IMG/VR virus record: IMGVR_UViG_3300010885_014407
Location: 1-36,401 of that record
Strand: one strand, 5' to 3'
DNA from: a virus
Length of the DNA stretch: 36,401 nucleotides
Shown here: positions 1-9,224 of the stretch, piece after piece
Layout: each line of letters begins with the position of its first letter
Position numbering within the stretch: the first letter of the stretch is position 1
The notes under the pieces: generated by a model
Database searches by the model: none
The model's input: the letters and a program-made list of their open reading frames with translations, nothing else
Told to the model about the DNA's origin: nothing
Made by a program: the position numbers and the translations under genes

Positions 1-36
1 GTAAACTTTAACCAATCTGGTATGGTTTCCCTATAA
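1..36 (+). CDS. 3' end of an upstream gene, perhaps coat protein (partial)
   Basis: Frame 1 is open from the first base to a TAA at 34-36 and would encode a C-terminus ending NQSGMVSL. The next gene starts 16 bases later on the same strand, which fits a tightly packed late operon. In P22-like phages the gene before the gp4-type adaptor is usually the coat protein or a small head protein, so that identity is a guess from position only. Eleven codons cannot identify a product. Confidence 0.35.
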   Translation, partial: VNFNQSGMVSL

Positions 37-52
37 GTTAAGGTTAGGTCAC

Positions 53-973
53 ATGACCACGAGCGGAACAACGGCATATAATCCTTCGCTTGGCGATCTT
101 ACGCTTTATGCTTTTAACCTTTGTGGTGTGCGTAACACCGCAATAGCGCAAGAGCATATGTATTCTGCCCGTACTGCCACCAACTTAATGCTATCCAGTT
201 GGGCAAATCGGGGCGTAAATCTTTGGAAAGTTGAATTGGTAACGGTCCCGTTGGCTCAGACGCCAACAACATTGACCGCGTCTGGCGATGGCACAACGGT
301 TACTCTAACATATGATTCTACAAATGCTCCAATTTATTCAGTTGGAACATCAATTACGGTCTCTGGCGTTACGCCAACGGGTTATAATGGCACTTACACG
401 GTTACAGCATCGTCTACTGGCTCAGTATCATACGCAAACGCCACAACTGGGGCGCAAACGGTTTCTGGGACGATTACGGGCGCAAATTATGCTACCACCT
501 ATAGCGTTGATCCAAGCGTCGTCATGGTTTTGGACACTTATGTAACTACAATGAGTGGTTCTGTAAGCACTGACCGAATCATTTTGCCAGTTAGCCGCAC
601 AGAATATGCGTCGTATCCTAATAAGCAGACGCAAGGATTTCCGACAATTTATTGGTTTGATCGGTTGATTAACCCGACCATTACAATTTGGCCTGTGCCG
701 GCAACATCATCGGGCATTTCTACGTTCTCGTATTACGCAGTGCAGCAAGTTCAGGACAGTAATTTTACGGCTGGCCAAACAGTGGACATTCCTTACCGTT
801 GGCTGGAAGCGTTTGCTACAGGCTTGGCTGAACGGTTATCCATGATTTGGAACCCTCAATTGCTTCAAATGCTTAAACCAGCGGCGGATGAGGCATATAA
901 TATTGCGGCGCAACAGGATACAGAGTATGTTTCCATGTATATTTCACCGCAGGTGTCCGGCTATTACAGGTAA
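53..973 (+). CDS. P22 gp4-like head-tail adaptor with an inserted beta domain
   Basis: Structural protein of 306 aa, likely the ring joining the portal to the tail (tail accessory factor, P22 gp4 type). The N-terminal helical part (about 8-68, ending LVTVPLAQ) and the rest (about 146-306: VVMVLD, the SRTEYASYPNK segment, YWFDR and a helical end with WLEAFATGLAERL) match the family pattern. P22 gp4 is about 166 aa. Much of the excess is residues 69-145, rich in Thr, Gly, Ser and Val, which look like an Ig-like or fibre-type beta domain dropped into a beta-hairpin; similar stretches occur in two nearby virion genes. ATG follows a weak purine-rich site. Family call is from pattern recognition; the role follows from the family and from its place before other tail genes. 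Confidence 0.7.
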   Translation: MTTSGTTAYNPSLGDLTLYAFNLCGVRNTAIAQEHMYSARTATNLMLSSWANRGVNLWKVELVTVPLAQTPTTLTASGDGTTVTLTYDSTNAPIYSVGTSITVSGVTPTGYNGTYTVTASSTGSVSYANATTGAQTVSGTITGANYATTYSVDPSVVMVLDTYVTTMSGSVSTDRIILPVSRTEYASYPNKQTQGFPTIYWFDRLINPTITIWPVPATSSGISTFSYYAVQQVQDSNFTAGQTVDIPYRWLEAFATGLAERLSMIWNPQLLQMLKPAADEAYNIAAQQDTEYVSMYISPQVSGYYR

Positions 974-993
974 TTTAAAAAGGAGGCTTAACA

Positions 994-1731
994 ATGGCGT
1001 TTGCTTCCTTATCAGGACGGGCAAGAACCAGTTCTAGAAACCCGCAGGCCCACGCTATATGCGACAGGTGCGGATTTCGGTATAATCACATTAATTTACG
1101 GTGGCAGTTTGATTGGGCTGGGGCCAGCTTAATCAATAAGCGGTTTCTGGTATGCGATCCTTGCTATGATACGCCGCAAAATCAGTTACGGGCTATTATT
1201 TTGCCTACTGATCCAATGCCAATTATGAATCCTCGCACGGAACAATTTGCACAGGATGAAACTGATTATGTTGTTGAGAACGGCACTAATTCGGTTGATC
1301 CAATAACGGGTCTTACGATTTACAATTCTGTTGGCATCGTTACGCAGGACGGTGTAAATGTTACGTTACAAGTCAATGGTCGGCCAGTTGGCTTGGATCA
1401 GAACGCTGTTATGCCTTTATTTGGCACAGAAGCCTACAGAGTAACGCTTAATCCTCTATCTGTAGCGTCTCAAACTGGAACAAGCACAATTACGGTGACG
1501 TTCTCGTCTCCGCATGGGTTAAATACCAATGATCAAATTGCTGTTCAGGGGCTGTCCAATAATCTTGCAGATGGAACTTACAGCGTTACTGTTACAACAG
1601 CTACAGCATTCACATATCAAGTAAATAGTGCTATACCAGCAGGAGGGTTGCTCCAAGGTAGCACTTTGATGGTGACTGCTCTTGTTGGATTGCCTTATGA
1701 TTATAATCAGATACCGCTTACTGGGGTTTAA
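994..1731 (+). CDS. Virion protein with zinc-knuckle N-terminus and C-terminal beta domain
   Basis: Unnamed 245-aa protein of a type often seen next to adaptor and fibre genes in podoviruses. Residues 23-57 carry two CxxC pairs (C23/C26 and C54/C57) in a basic, aromatic context, so a structural zinc site is likely. The middle is polar. Residues about 158-231 (TSTITVTFSS, then DGTYSVTV and FTYQV) resemble an Ig-like accessory domain, and the last 14 residues return to a conserved-looking tail with PYDYNQIPL. A strong AAGGAGG site sits 8 bases before ATG. Two bases separate it from the next gene, so the two are probably co-translated. Likely a tail or baseplate accessory part; exact role unknown. 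Confidence 0.55.
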   Translation: MAFASLSGRARTSSRNPQAHAICDRCGFRYNHINLRWQFDWAGASLINKRFLVCDPCYDTPQNQLRAIILPTDPMPIMNPRTEQFAQDETDYVVENGTNSVDPITGLTIYNSVGIVTQDGVNVTLQVNGRPVGLDQNAVMPLFGTEAYRVTLNPLSVASQTGTSTITVTFSSPHGLNTNDQIAVQGLSNNLADGTYSVTVTTATAFTYQVNSAIPAGGLLQGSTLMVTALVGLPYDYNQIPLTGV

Positions 1732-1733
1732 GA

Positions 1734-4307
1734 ATGGCAAATACGACTTTAACCAATCTTCCTACAGTAACAAACCTCAATGGCACTGAGCCTCTTTTGG
1801 GTGTTCAGTCTGGGTCATCTGTTCAAATTACAACGGGTCAGATCGTTAGTCTTGCCACTGGCGGCGGCGGCATTAGTCCATTGCCTGTTATTGCTGGTGG
1901 TACGGGTGATACAACACTTACTCAATATGGTCTATTATACGGCAATGGCACTTCACCTGTAAGCGCACTTTCGCCGCCAGCAGGTTCTAACTATGTTTTG
2001 GTTGGTTCAGCAGGAACGGCCCCATCATGGCAACCAACGATTCCTGTAACAGCAGGTGTTGATAGTGTTGCTTTTGGAACGACAGGTCTTACTCCAGTAG
2101 CTGCTACTTCTGGTGTTGTTTCAATTGCATTTGGCTCTGTTCCAACTGCGGCTGGTATTTATAGCCCCAATACAAACCAAATTGCGCTTAGCACGAATAG
2201 CGTGCAACGGTTTTTAATTGATGCAACGGGCAATTCTACCTTTAGCGGTACAACAACTGCACCATTTTTTATTGCCAACGGGACAATTACTGGGTCGTTA
2301 TCCCAAGGTGCGTATGCCTATGGTACGCTACCTTATACGGATACCAATATATTTGCCTCTTACCAAACAAGCGTAAACAGCTACGCTCAAATGGTATTCC
2401 ATAATAGTAGCAGTGGGACGGCGGCATCGACTGATATTATTGTAGGAAACAATAATACGACCGCCTCAACGTATTTTGGCGACTTTGGCATGAACTCTTC
2501 CGGTTTCACCGGAACTGGGTCGCTAAATGCCGCAAACAACGTATTTTTAACGTCTACTACGGCTGATTTGGTTATTGGAACAACAACGGCGAATGCGATT
2601 CGGTTTGTTGTTAACGGGGCAACAACGGATACGATTACGCTTCCGTCTACGGGCAACCTATTCCAAGCAGATTTTAGCAATGCTACGTTGACAAGCCGCC
2701 TTGCGTTTCAAACTAACACTACTAATAGCACCACGGGCATTTATGCGTTGCCTAACGGATCATCTACGGCGGCTTCATGGCAAGCAGCTAACGCATCTGA
2801 CCCGACCAATGCACAAAAAATTCTTATTGCAACTAACGGAACCACGGATGTTCAATTGGTGTCGGGCGCAAACGGCACTGGGACAAGTTCTTATTTGCCA
2901 CTTGCTTTTTATAACGGCGGGTTAGGTCGGTTTGTTATTGGAACAGCAGGTCAATTTGGCGTTGGGCCAACTGCAACTGTTTCTTATGGAACTTCTGGCC
3001 AAACATTTATTTCTGGCGGCGCGGCTGCTGCACCATCATGGGGTATTTTAGGAGTTTCTGGTGGCGGTACAGGACAATCATCAAATTGGACGCAATATGG
3101 CGCTATTTATGCATCAACGACTGGCGTTTTAGCTTCAACTGCGGCGGGGACAACAGGTCAGCCCCTTCTTGCTAATACGACAAGTGGGCCAGCATTTGGT
3201 AACTTGGCACTTGGCACGGCTAATACTAACGTCAGCGGCACATTGACGGTTACTAATGGCGGGACTGGGGCTGCGACATTTACTACCAATGGCGTCATTT
3301 ATGGCAATACAACAAGTGCATTGGGTGTTACGGCAGCGGGCACTACAGGACAAGTTCTTGTAGGCAATACAGGTGCTGCGCCATCATGGTCAAGCACTCC
3401 AAGTTTTGGTGCTTTAACCATTACATCTACTTCAGCCAACGCTTTGGCTGTCGGCCCCGCTGGAACGACGAACCCAACCTTTAACGTAGACGCTTCCACT
3501 GCTTCGGCGGCTACTGGATTTAACGTTAAGTCGGCGGCTGCTGGCGGCGGCGTTGCTCTTTCCGCCATTTCCTCCGGCACGAACGAAAATTTAACAATTA
3601 ATGCCAAGGGTACTGGTACAATCACCATTGGGGGTGTGTCTACGGGCGCGGTGATTGCAACAACTGCTATCACATTTAACACCACCACCAATAACCAATC
3701 ATATACGACAACGGGAGCAGGAACTATTACCATATCGTCAGGTACGCTTGGTACAGTAGACAATATGACCATTGGCGGCACAACCCGTGCTGCGGGTACA
3801 TTCACGACCGTTACGGCTCCTACGGTCGCAGGTGGTACAACTGCTTCTTCTACTTTGACGCTTGAATCTACATCGGGCGCTGGTACTACGGATTCAATAC
3901 AATTTTTAGTAGCTTCTCAGGCAGAAGCTGCACGTTATGACACTTCTGGCGCTTATTTCTTTAAAAGGGTTGCTAACGCAGTAAACGCTACTACAACTTT
4001 AACCGTTGCCCAACTTAGAGGTGGAATCATTACATCTACGACTGCTGCAACAGTCACAATGACCATGCCCACGGGTACAGTACTTGATACGGCTGGTACG
4101 GGTTTAGCGGCTACGACATTGCCAACTAACGCTACGATTCAATTTACAATTAAAAATACAGGCGCAACTAACGCTATTACGGTGGCTGTTGCTACGGGTG
4201 TAACTAACGGCGGTGTAGCTGCCGATCTTACAATTGCTGCAAGTGCTACCGCAACGTATCAATTGACCAAAACTGCGACAAACACGTTTGTTCTTTACAA
4301 ACAATAA
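1734..4307 (+). CDS. Tail fibre / receptor-binding-type protein with NGGTG repeats
   Basis: An 857-aa protein almost entirely of Thr, Ser, Gly, Ala, Asn and Val, with recurring units such as VxxGGTGxTTxTxxGxxxGNxTS and TAAGTTGQxLxGNTxxAPSW. This is the usual composition of trimeric beta-structured phage tail fibres. The N-terminus (TTLTNLPTV, then GTEPLLGVQSG) is typical of fibre proteins that attach to the tail. The C-terminus (about 760-857, ending TATYQLTKTATNTFVLYKQ) looks like a compact beta-sandwich and has no S74 chaperone. It lies upstream of a second fibre gene built from the same kind of repeat. Host receptor binding is inferred from the family. Confidence 0.75.
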   Translation: MANTTLTNLPTVTNLNGTEPLLGVQSGSSVQITTGQIVSLATGGGGISPLPVIAGGTGDTTLTQYGLLYGNGTSPVSALSPPAGSNYVLVGSAGTAPSWQPTIPVTAGVDSVAFGTTGLTPVAATSGVVSIAFGSVPTAAGIYSPNTNQIALSTNSVQRFLIDATGNSTFSGTTTAPFFIANGTITGSLSQGAYAYGTLPYTDTNIFASYQTSVNSYAQMVFHNSSSGTAASTDIIVGNNNTTASTYFGDFGMNSSGFTGTGSLNAANNVFLTSTTADLVIGTTTANAIRFVVNGATTDTITLPSTGNLFQADFSNATLTSRLAFQTNTTNSTTGIYALPNGSSTAASWQAANASDPTNAQKILIATNGTTDVQLVSGANGTGTSSYLPLAFYNGGLGRFVIGTAGQFGVGPTATVSYGTSGQTFISGGAAAAPSWGILGVSGGGTGQSSNWTQYGAIYASTTGVLASTAAGTTGQPLLANTTSGPAFGNLALGTANTNVSGTLTVTNGGTGAATFTTNGVIYGNTTSALGVTAAGTTGQVLVGNTGAAPSWSSTPSFGALTITSTSANALAVGPAGTTNPTFNVDASTASAATGFNVKSAAAGGGVALSAISSGTNENLTINAKGTGTITIGGVSTGAVIATTAITFNTTTNNQSYTTTGAGTITISSGTLGTVDNMTIGGTTRAAGTFTTVTAPTVAGGTTASSTLTLESTSGAGTTDSIQFLVASQAEAARYDTSGAYFFKRVANAVNATTTLTVAQLRGGIITSTTAATVTMTMPTGTVLDTAGTGLAATTLPTNATIQFTIKNTGATNAITVAVATGVTNGGVAADLTIAASATATYQLTKTATNTFVLYKQ

Positions 4308-4316
4308 GAGAATAAC

Positions 4317-4643
4317 ATGGCAAATACATATACTTGGACTGTTAACAACATGGTTTCATATCCTCAAGCTGAAGGGTATACGGATGTTGTTGTCACAATA
4401 AATTGGTCTTGCAATGGTACTGATGGTACTTACTATGGTGCACTTGTTGGAACAACTGATGTTAAGTTGAACCCAAATGCACCTTATACGCCATATGCCA
4501 ATTTAACTGAGGAACAAGTGGTCAGTTGGGTTTGGGAAACAATTGGACCTAATCAAGTTACAGCAACTCAAAATGCTGTTGCTCAGCAGATTGCTAACAA
4601 TTATTATACACCTACCATACTACCTAATCCTTGGAGTGCGTGA
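4317..4643 (+). CDS. Small conserved phage protein (DUF7936-like)
   Basis: A 108-aa protein starting MANTYTWTVNNM, with a central segment VVVTINWSCNGTDGTYYGALVGTT and a C-terminal helix rich in Gln and Ala. The pattern of a short beta domain with W-x-CNGTDGTY is one I associate with a widespread small phage family (DUF7936); the label is from memory. It lies between two fibre genes, so a fibre-associated or assembly role is possible. Its stop overlaps the next start (TGATG), implying translational coupling. Confidence 0.6.
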   Translation: MANTYTWTVNNMVSYPQAEGYTDVVVTINWSCNGTDGTYYGALVGTTDVKLNPNAPYTPYANLTEEQVVSWVWETIGPNQVTATQNAVAQQIANNYYTPTILPNPWSA

Positions 4644-4909
4644 TGGACTTTCAAACCCTAACAAATATCGGATTAACATCTCTGATAACGATATTTATCG
4701 GGGTTTTTGGCTATTTGTACCGCCAAAAAGATGATGCAATCAAAGATACGCAATGGCAAATTAATGAATTGCGGGTTGCAATTGCTCAAAAAGAAACAGC
4801 AATGGTTGAAAAATACGTTGCTAAAGATGATTTGGCAGCGCACTTAAATCGCATAGAAAATATGCTGATTAAAATTTTTGATAAATTAGACAATAAGGTG
4901 GATAAGTAA
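4643..4909 (+). CDS. Small membrane-anchored coiled-coil protein
   Basis: 88 aa from the ATG that overlaps the previous stop in TGATG; a TTG 12 bases upstream is a less likely start. Residues about 8-28 form one hydrophobic segment (LTSLITIFIGVFGYLY), followed by charged heptad-like sequence to the end. One N-terminal membrane anchor plus a coiled coil is the layout of inner-membrane spanins and of several small phage membrane proteins. It is separated from the holin and lysozyme by the second fibre gene, so a lysis role is possible but unproven. No outer-membrane spanin partner was recognised nearby. Confidence 0.5.
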   Translation: MDFQTLTNIGLTSLITIFIGVFGYLYRQKDDAIKDTQWQINELRVAIAQKETAMVEKYVAKDDLAAHLNRIENMLIKIFDKLDNKVDK

Positions 4910-4914
4910 TTGCC

Positions 4915-7155
4915 ATGACAACAAACAATTTTACTTTAAATCAACCCGGTTATGGTTCCTCATCACCAACATGGGATCAGCCACTAAACGCTAATGCGTC
5001 ACTTATTGATCAAGCATTGGGTTATACCACCAATCTTACGGTTACGGGCGGTATTACTGTTATTTCTGCCCCAAGCACATCTGCGTCAAGTTCTGGTGTT
5101 ACAAACATAGCTACTACGTCCCAGTGCATGAGGTTTTATGTCAATGGAACATTAACATCTAATGCAACTATTCTTTTGCCATATAATTCATCTGCTACGC
5201 CAACTGCCTCTGGTGTTGCTGGTATGTGGATTATTAGCAATAATACAACGGGTTCTTATACACTAACAGTTGGCGTTTCTAACAGTGGTGGTACTGCTGC
5301 GGCAGGCGCAACTGTTGTTGTTGCTCAGGGTAGCAGCAATAGCGTTAATACTCTTGTTTATAGCGATGGTGTAAACGTATATCGGGCAGACAGTGTTTCT
5401 GGCGGAGTCACCACATTTAGTGCAGGTTCAACGGGTCTAACGCCAAATAGTGCGACAAGTGGCGCTATTACGTTGGCTGGAACACTTAGCGCAGCCAATG
5501 GTGGTACAGGTCTTGCATCGCCGGGTGCAAACGGAAACGTGCTGACATCTAATGGAACAACGTGGGTATCTTCTGCTGGCGGCGGGTCTTCTGGTGTTTC
5601 ATCATTCTCTGTTGGCACTACAGGTCTAACAACAGGTGGTGTTACAACTGGCCCGCTTACTTTGGCGGGTACTCTTATTGCTGCCAACGGTGGTACTGGA
5701 CTTTCTTCAGCAGGAACATCAGGAAACGTATTAACCTCTAACGGGTCAGGTTGGGCTTCTTCACCTGTAGTTTCTTCATTAAGTGCTGGCTTAACAGGTT
5801 TAACGGTATCATCGTCAACGGGCGCTGTTAGCTTGGGCGGTAAATTAGCCGTTGGATATGGTGGCACAGGTTCATCGGCTACGCCAGTAAATGGTCAAAT
5901 TCTTATTGGTAATACATCAACATCGGGATTTTCACTTGCCACACTTACGGCGGGAACTGGTGTGACAATTACAAATGGTGCTGGTTCTATTACCATTGCT
6001 GCATCTGGCGGTTCGGGCACGGTTACAAGTGTTAGTGGTTCAGGCGGCACAACAGGTTTAACACTTTCGGGTGGCCCCATTACAACGTCAGGTACTTTGA
6101 CACTTGGTGGGACGTTAAATATTGCTAATGGTGGAACAGGATTATCCACTACACCATCAAATGGATATTTATTAATTGGTAACGGCACAAATTATACATC
6201 TACGACGTTAACCGCAGGGTCTGGTATTTCAATTACAAATGGTGCTGGTTCTATTACAATCGCTGCATCTGGCGGTTCGGGGACGGTTACAAGTGTTAGT
6301 TTAACTGCCCCCGGAATATTTACTGTTACAGGTTCGCCAGTTACCACTAGCGGAACATTGGCTTTTTCTTATGCTACTACCCCTTTAAATGGTTATTTAT
6401 TAATTGGTAACGGATCAGGTTATACACCTGCGACGTTAACAGCCGGAACTGGAGTGACTGTTACAAACGGTTCTGGTTCTATTAGTCTTGCAATTGGTCA
6501 ATCTGTAGCAACAAGTGCATCGCCATCATTCACGGCGATTACTGCTTCATCCGGTAATATTACCGCAACATCAGGTAACATTGTTGCATCTGCTGGGAGT
6601 ATAACTGCTAATACTTCTATCACAGCAACATCAGGCGACATTACCGCGACGGCAGGTAAAGTCATTGCTGGTAATGCTAATCATTATTTAGATTATGCGT
6701 CTGGGTTCCCAGCGTGGCAGGTAACGAGTGCAGCATCAATTTATTATCAAGTATCTGCTAATAAATATTTTTTCAATCCGTCGGGAACAAATGGCGTATT
6801 AACTCTTACAAATACGGCATTTACTTCTAATACGACTAACTATGCCAATGCGACTTCATGGACGTTAATTTCTGATATTTCGGAAAAAACAAACATCAGT
6901 CCAATAGCAGATGCATCAAACAGAATCGCAAATTTGAAACCTGTTAATTTTACATGGATAAATTCAGGTAAAAATGACGCAGGTTTTATTGCACAAGACT
7001 TTGAACAAGTTTATCCTCAAAATGTAAACTTCAATGACGGAAAAAAACATATAACTTTAAATATGAACTTTTATGCGGACATCATATCTACTATACAGGG
7101 TTTGCAACAACAAATCACTGAGTTGCAAAATCGTTTAGCAGCACACAACTTGTAA
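4915..7155 (+). CDS. Tail fibre with C-terminal S74 self-cleaving chaperone
   Basis: A 746-aa fibre. The N-terminus contains FTLNQPGYGSSSPTWDQPLN, a common tail-attachment pattern. The body has repeated units of LAxxNGGTGLSS and GNVLTSNG type. The last 95 residues are a peptidase S74 intramolecular chaperone: Ser653-Asp starts the domain, Lys658 lies five residues on (the Ser-Lys dyad spacing of the family), then KPVNFTWI, AGFIAQDFEQVYP and a C-terminal coiled coil (IQGLQQQITELQNRL). By family knowledge the domain trimerises the fibre and then cuts itself off before Asp654. It is probably the main or second receptor-binding fibre. Start is the ATG at 4915, five bases after the preceding stop. 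Confidence 0.85.
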   Translation: MTTNNFTLNQPGYGSSSPTWDQPLNANASLIDQALGYTTNLTVTGGITVISAPSTSASSSGVTNIATTSQCMRFYVNGTLTSNATILLPYNSSATPTASGVAGMWIISNNTTGSYTLTVGVSNSGGTAAAGATVVVAQGSSNSVNTLVYSDGVNVYRADSVSGGVTTFSAGSTGLTPNSATSGAITLAGTLSAANGGTGLASPGANGNVLTSNGTTWVSSAGGGSSGVSSFSVGTTGLTTGGVTTGPLTLAGTLIAANGGTGLSSAGTSGNVLTSNGSGWASSPVVSSLSAGLTGLTVSSSTGAVSLGGKLAVGYGGTGSSATPVNGQILIGNTSTSGFSLATLTAGTGVTITNGAGSITIAASGGSGTVTSVSGSGGTTGLTLSGGPITTSGTLTLGGTLNIANGGTGLSTTPSNGYLLIGNGTNYTSTTLTAGSGISITNGAGSITIAASGGSGTVTSVSLTAPGIFTVTGSPVTTSGTLAFSYATTPLNGYLLIGNGSGYTPATLTAGTGVTVTNGSGSISLAIGQSVATSASPSFTAITASSGNITATSGNIVASAGSITANTSITATSGDITATAGKVIAGNANHYLDYASGFPAWQVTSAASIYYQVSANKYFFNPSGTNGVLTLTNTAFTSNTTNYANATSWTLISDISEKTNISPIADASNRIANLKPVNFTWINSGKNDAGFIAQDFEQVYPQNVNFNDGKKHITLNMNFYADIISTIQGLQQQITELQNRLAAHNL
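5967..6300 (+). repeat. Pair of near-identical 70-bp repeats inside the second fibre gene
   Basis: Bases 5967-6036 and 6231-6300 match with about three differences, in frame, 264 bases apart. They encode the same peptide (ITNGAGSITIAASGGSGTVT). This is strong enough for recombination to add or remove a fibre repeat. Confidence 0.8.
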
Positions 7156-7164
7156 GAGGGAAAA

Positions 7165-7368
7165 ATGGACAATCTTGAACTAAATTTAAAATTAACTGTT
7201 GCTCACATTAATACAATTTTGGCCCATTTAGCCAAAGGTGCATATGCTGATGTGGCTGATCTGATCACTCATCTACACACGCAAGCAAAGCCACAAGTGG
7301 AAGCCGCAACATCTCAAGCCCCCGCTTCTGTGGCGGCGCAAGATGCAGAAACATCTTCTGTGAATTAA
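7165..7368 (+). CDS. Small protein of unknown function between fibre and holin
   Basis: A 67-aa protein. The first 45 residues look helical (LELNLKLTVAHINTILAHLAKG, then ADVADLITHLHTQ); the last 20 are a disordered Ala/Ser/Gln tail. A good GAGGG site precedes ATG. It sits 9 bases after the S74 fibre and 1 base before the holin, so it belongs to the same transcript. I have seen similar short helical proteins beside fibres in other phages but cannot assign a role. Confidence 0.55.
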   Translation: MDNLELNLKLTVAHINTILAHLAKGAYADVADLITHLHTQAKPQVEAATSQAPASVAAQDAETSSVN

Positions 7369-7369
7369 C

Positions 7370-7900
7370 ATGGATATTCTCAAAACTTTTGGGCCACTGA
7401 TCGGTTCGGTTGCGCCTACCATTGCTACCGCCCTTGGTGGCCCAGTCGCTGGAATGGCGGTTAGGGCCATCTCTACTGCTTTGTTTGGTCATCAAGACGG
7501 GTCAGAAGATGACATCATGGCGGCCCTTGCCAATCCAAATGGCGATCAATTGGCCGCTTTGAAAAAAATTGACGCCGATTTCAAAATTCAAATGAAGTCA
7601 TTGGATATTGATTTGGAGCGCATTGCAGCAGGCGACAGAGATTCTGCCCGTCAAATGCAAATGACAACAAGAGACTGGATTCCACGGGTCTTGGCTGTTG
7701 GGGTGACTTTAGGTTTTTTTGGAATCGTGGCCTACATTCTTCATTATGGGCTTCCACCCACTGGCGGCGAAGCACTTCTGATGTTGATCGGTACACTTGG
7801 CACGGCTTGGACTGGCGTTATGGGTTTTTATTTTGGTAGCAGTGCAGGCTCCAAACAAAAGACCGATGCGCTTACAGCAGCTTTAAAGAGCGAAAAGTGA
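7370..7900 (+). CDS. Holin, GTA 3TM family
   Basis: A 176-aa membrane protein matching the three-segment holin family first named for gene-transfer-agent release (GTA_holin_3TM type). A Gly/Ala-rich amphipathic or membrane segment lies at about 8-39. Next comes a soluble helical part (45-103) with the DRDSARQMQ pattern common in the family. Two strong membrane helices follow at about 106-127 and 134-157, with a short charged tail. It would permeabilise the inner membrane and release the lysozyme encoded next. The last codons overlap that gene's GTG start (GTGA), the classic holin-endolysin coupling. Confidence 0.8.
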   Translation: MDILKTFGPLIGSVAPTIATALGGPVAGMAVRAISTALFGHQDGSEDDIMAALANPNGDQLAALKKIDADFKIQMKSLDIDLERIAAGDRDSARQMQMTTRDWIPRVLAVGVTLGFFGIVAYILHYGLPPTGGEALLMLIGTLGTAWTGVMGFYFGSSAGSKQKTDALTAALKSEK

Positions 7901-8409
7901 AGAATAATTGGGAACAATGTTTTGCCTTGGTTCTTAAAAACGAAGGCGGGTATGTTGACAATTCAAAAGACCCCGGCGGAGCCACCAATCTTGGCTGCAC
8001 CAAGGCTACTTGGGAGGCTTGGGTTGGGCATGAAGTTACCAAAGACAATATTAAGGCATTAACACCAATTGATGTTATGCCTTTATATAAATTTAAATAC
8101 TGGGATACCGTCAAAGGGGATGATCTTCCTATGGGTGTAGATTATGCCGTCTTTGATTTTGCCATCAATTCAGGACCATTTCGTGCCGCTAAAACTTTGC
8201 AGTCAGTGCTTAAAGTGAGTGCGGACGGACAAATTGGACCAGTCACGCTTAAGGCTCTTGAAACGGCAAATTCCCGCGATGTTGCTACATCAGTTTGCGA
8301 AGCCCGATTAGCCTTTTTGCAAAGTTTGTCTACTTATGGTACTTTCGGAAAAGGCTGGTCACGGCGTGTTTCTGAAGTAGAACATACGGCTTTCAAAATG
8401 GTTGAATAA
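7897..8409 (+). CDS. Endolysin, glycoside hydrolase family 108 lysozyme
   Basis: A 170-aa muramidase that would cut peptidoglycan at the end of infection. The N-terminal signature is ALVLKNEGGYVDNSKDPGG, with the catalytic Glu at residue 16, followed by ATNLGCTKATW. A peptidoglycan-binding-3-like C-terminal half is seen (AVFDFAINSG, then VLKVSADGQIGPVTLKALE). Length fits the family. GTG start at 7897 overlaps the holin stop by four bases. No signal peptide or membrane anchor is visible, so export should depend on the holin. Confidence 0.88.
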   Translation: MKNNWEQCFALVLKNEGGYVDNSKDPGGATNLGCTKATWEAWVGHEVTKDNIKALTPIDVMPLYKFKYWDTVKGDDLPMGVDYAVFDFAINSGPFRAAKTLQSVLKVSADGQIGPVTLKALETANSRDVATSVCEARLAFLQSLSTYGTFGKGWSRRVSEVEHTAFKMVE

Positions 8410-8420
8410 GGAATTTTGGG

Positions 8421-9221
8421 ATGACCACTGCAACAACTGCCCTTTCTTACAATCTATATGTTACTCAGATTGCAACAATGGCTGTTTTGCAGCAGACACT
8501 GGTGACAACGGGAACTTACCCAAATAGCCTTGTCACATCATCTGATCCCAATTTTCAAGCAATTATTCCGCAGATGCTTAATTATGCAGAATTGCGGATT
8601 CAACGCGAATTAGACTTTTTGTCGTCTCAAAATGCTCAGACTTACTTTCTGGCGGCGAACAATAATTCTCTTTCTATCCCAACCAGCGCGTTTGTTACCA
8701 TTCAGACAGTAGCTGTTCTTGATAGCACAGGAAATCTGAATGCTTTAACTCCAGTAACAAAAGAATTTATTCGAAATGTTTATGGATCATCGGCTGGTGC
8801 AGGTATACCGCAATTTTTTTCTGTTTATGGCGGTGATTTGGCTACTGGTGGTCAAGCAAACCAGAACATTGTGTTTGGACCTTGGGCAGACAATAATAGT
8901 TATACCTTGACCATAACGGGTACGACCCGACAGCCAACATTGAATAATTATGCTACGGCTACCAATAGTGCGGCTGATATATCATACACATTTATAAGCG
9001 AGAATTTGCCTGATTTATTGTTAATGGCGTCAATGATTTATATTTCAGCATATCAACGGAACTTTGGCCGCCAGTCAGATGATCCGCAGATGGCTCAAAG
9101 CTATGAAAATCAATATACTGCGCTTCTAAAAGGTGCAATGGTGGAAGAAGCACGGAAAAAATTTCAAGGCAGTGCTTGGACTGCTTATTCTACTTCTCCT
9201 GTGGCGACCCCAACGAGGTAA
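8421..9221 (+). CDS. Second adaptor-like virion protein
   Basis: A 266-aa protein similar in plan to phage adaptor proteins. It has an N-terminal helical part (about 40-70, IIPQMLNYAELRIQRELDF), a central beta region with INxIxSV-like segments and YTLTITGTTRQP, and a C-terminal helical part (LPDLLLMASMIYISAYQRNF, then YENQYTALLKGAMVEEARK). It lies directly before the gp10-like hub, where the adaptor usually sits. With the gene at 53 this gives two adaptor-type genes; they may form successive rings of the neck. AAGGA lies before ATG. Specific role inferred. Confidence 0.6.
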   Translation: MTTATTALSYNLYVTQIATMAVLQQTLVTTGTYPNSLVTSSDPNFQAIIPQMLNYAELRIQRELDFLSSQNAQTYFLAANNNSLSIPTSAFVTIQTVAVLDSTGNLNALTPVTKEFIRNVYGSSAGAGIPQFFSVYGGDLATGGQANQNIVFGPWADNNSYTLTITGTTRQPTLNNYATATNSAADISYTFISENLPDLLLMASMIYISAYQRNFGRQSDDPQMAQSYENQYTALLKGAMVEEARKKFQGSAWTAYSTSPVATPTR

Positions 9222-9224
9222 ATT

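Noticed and set aside
3299-3805. Long open frame on the minus strand opposite the first fibre gene (and a similar one at 5358-5867)
   Set aside because: They lie fully inside fibre genes, are Pro/Val-rich as expected from reverse reading of Thr/Gly repeats, and lack ribosome sites.
4915-7155. CRISPR array
   Set aside because: The regular repeats are in-frame coding repeats of a fibre and not separated by constant-length unique spacers.
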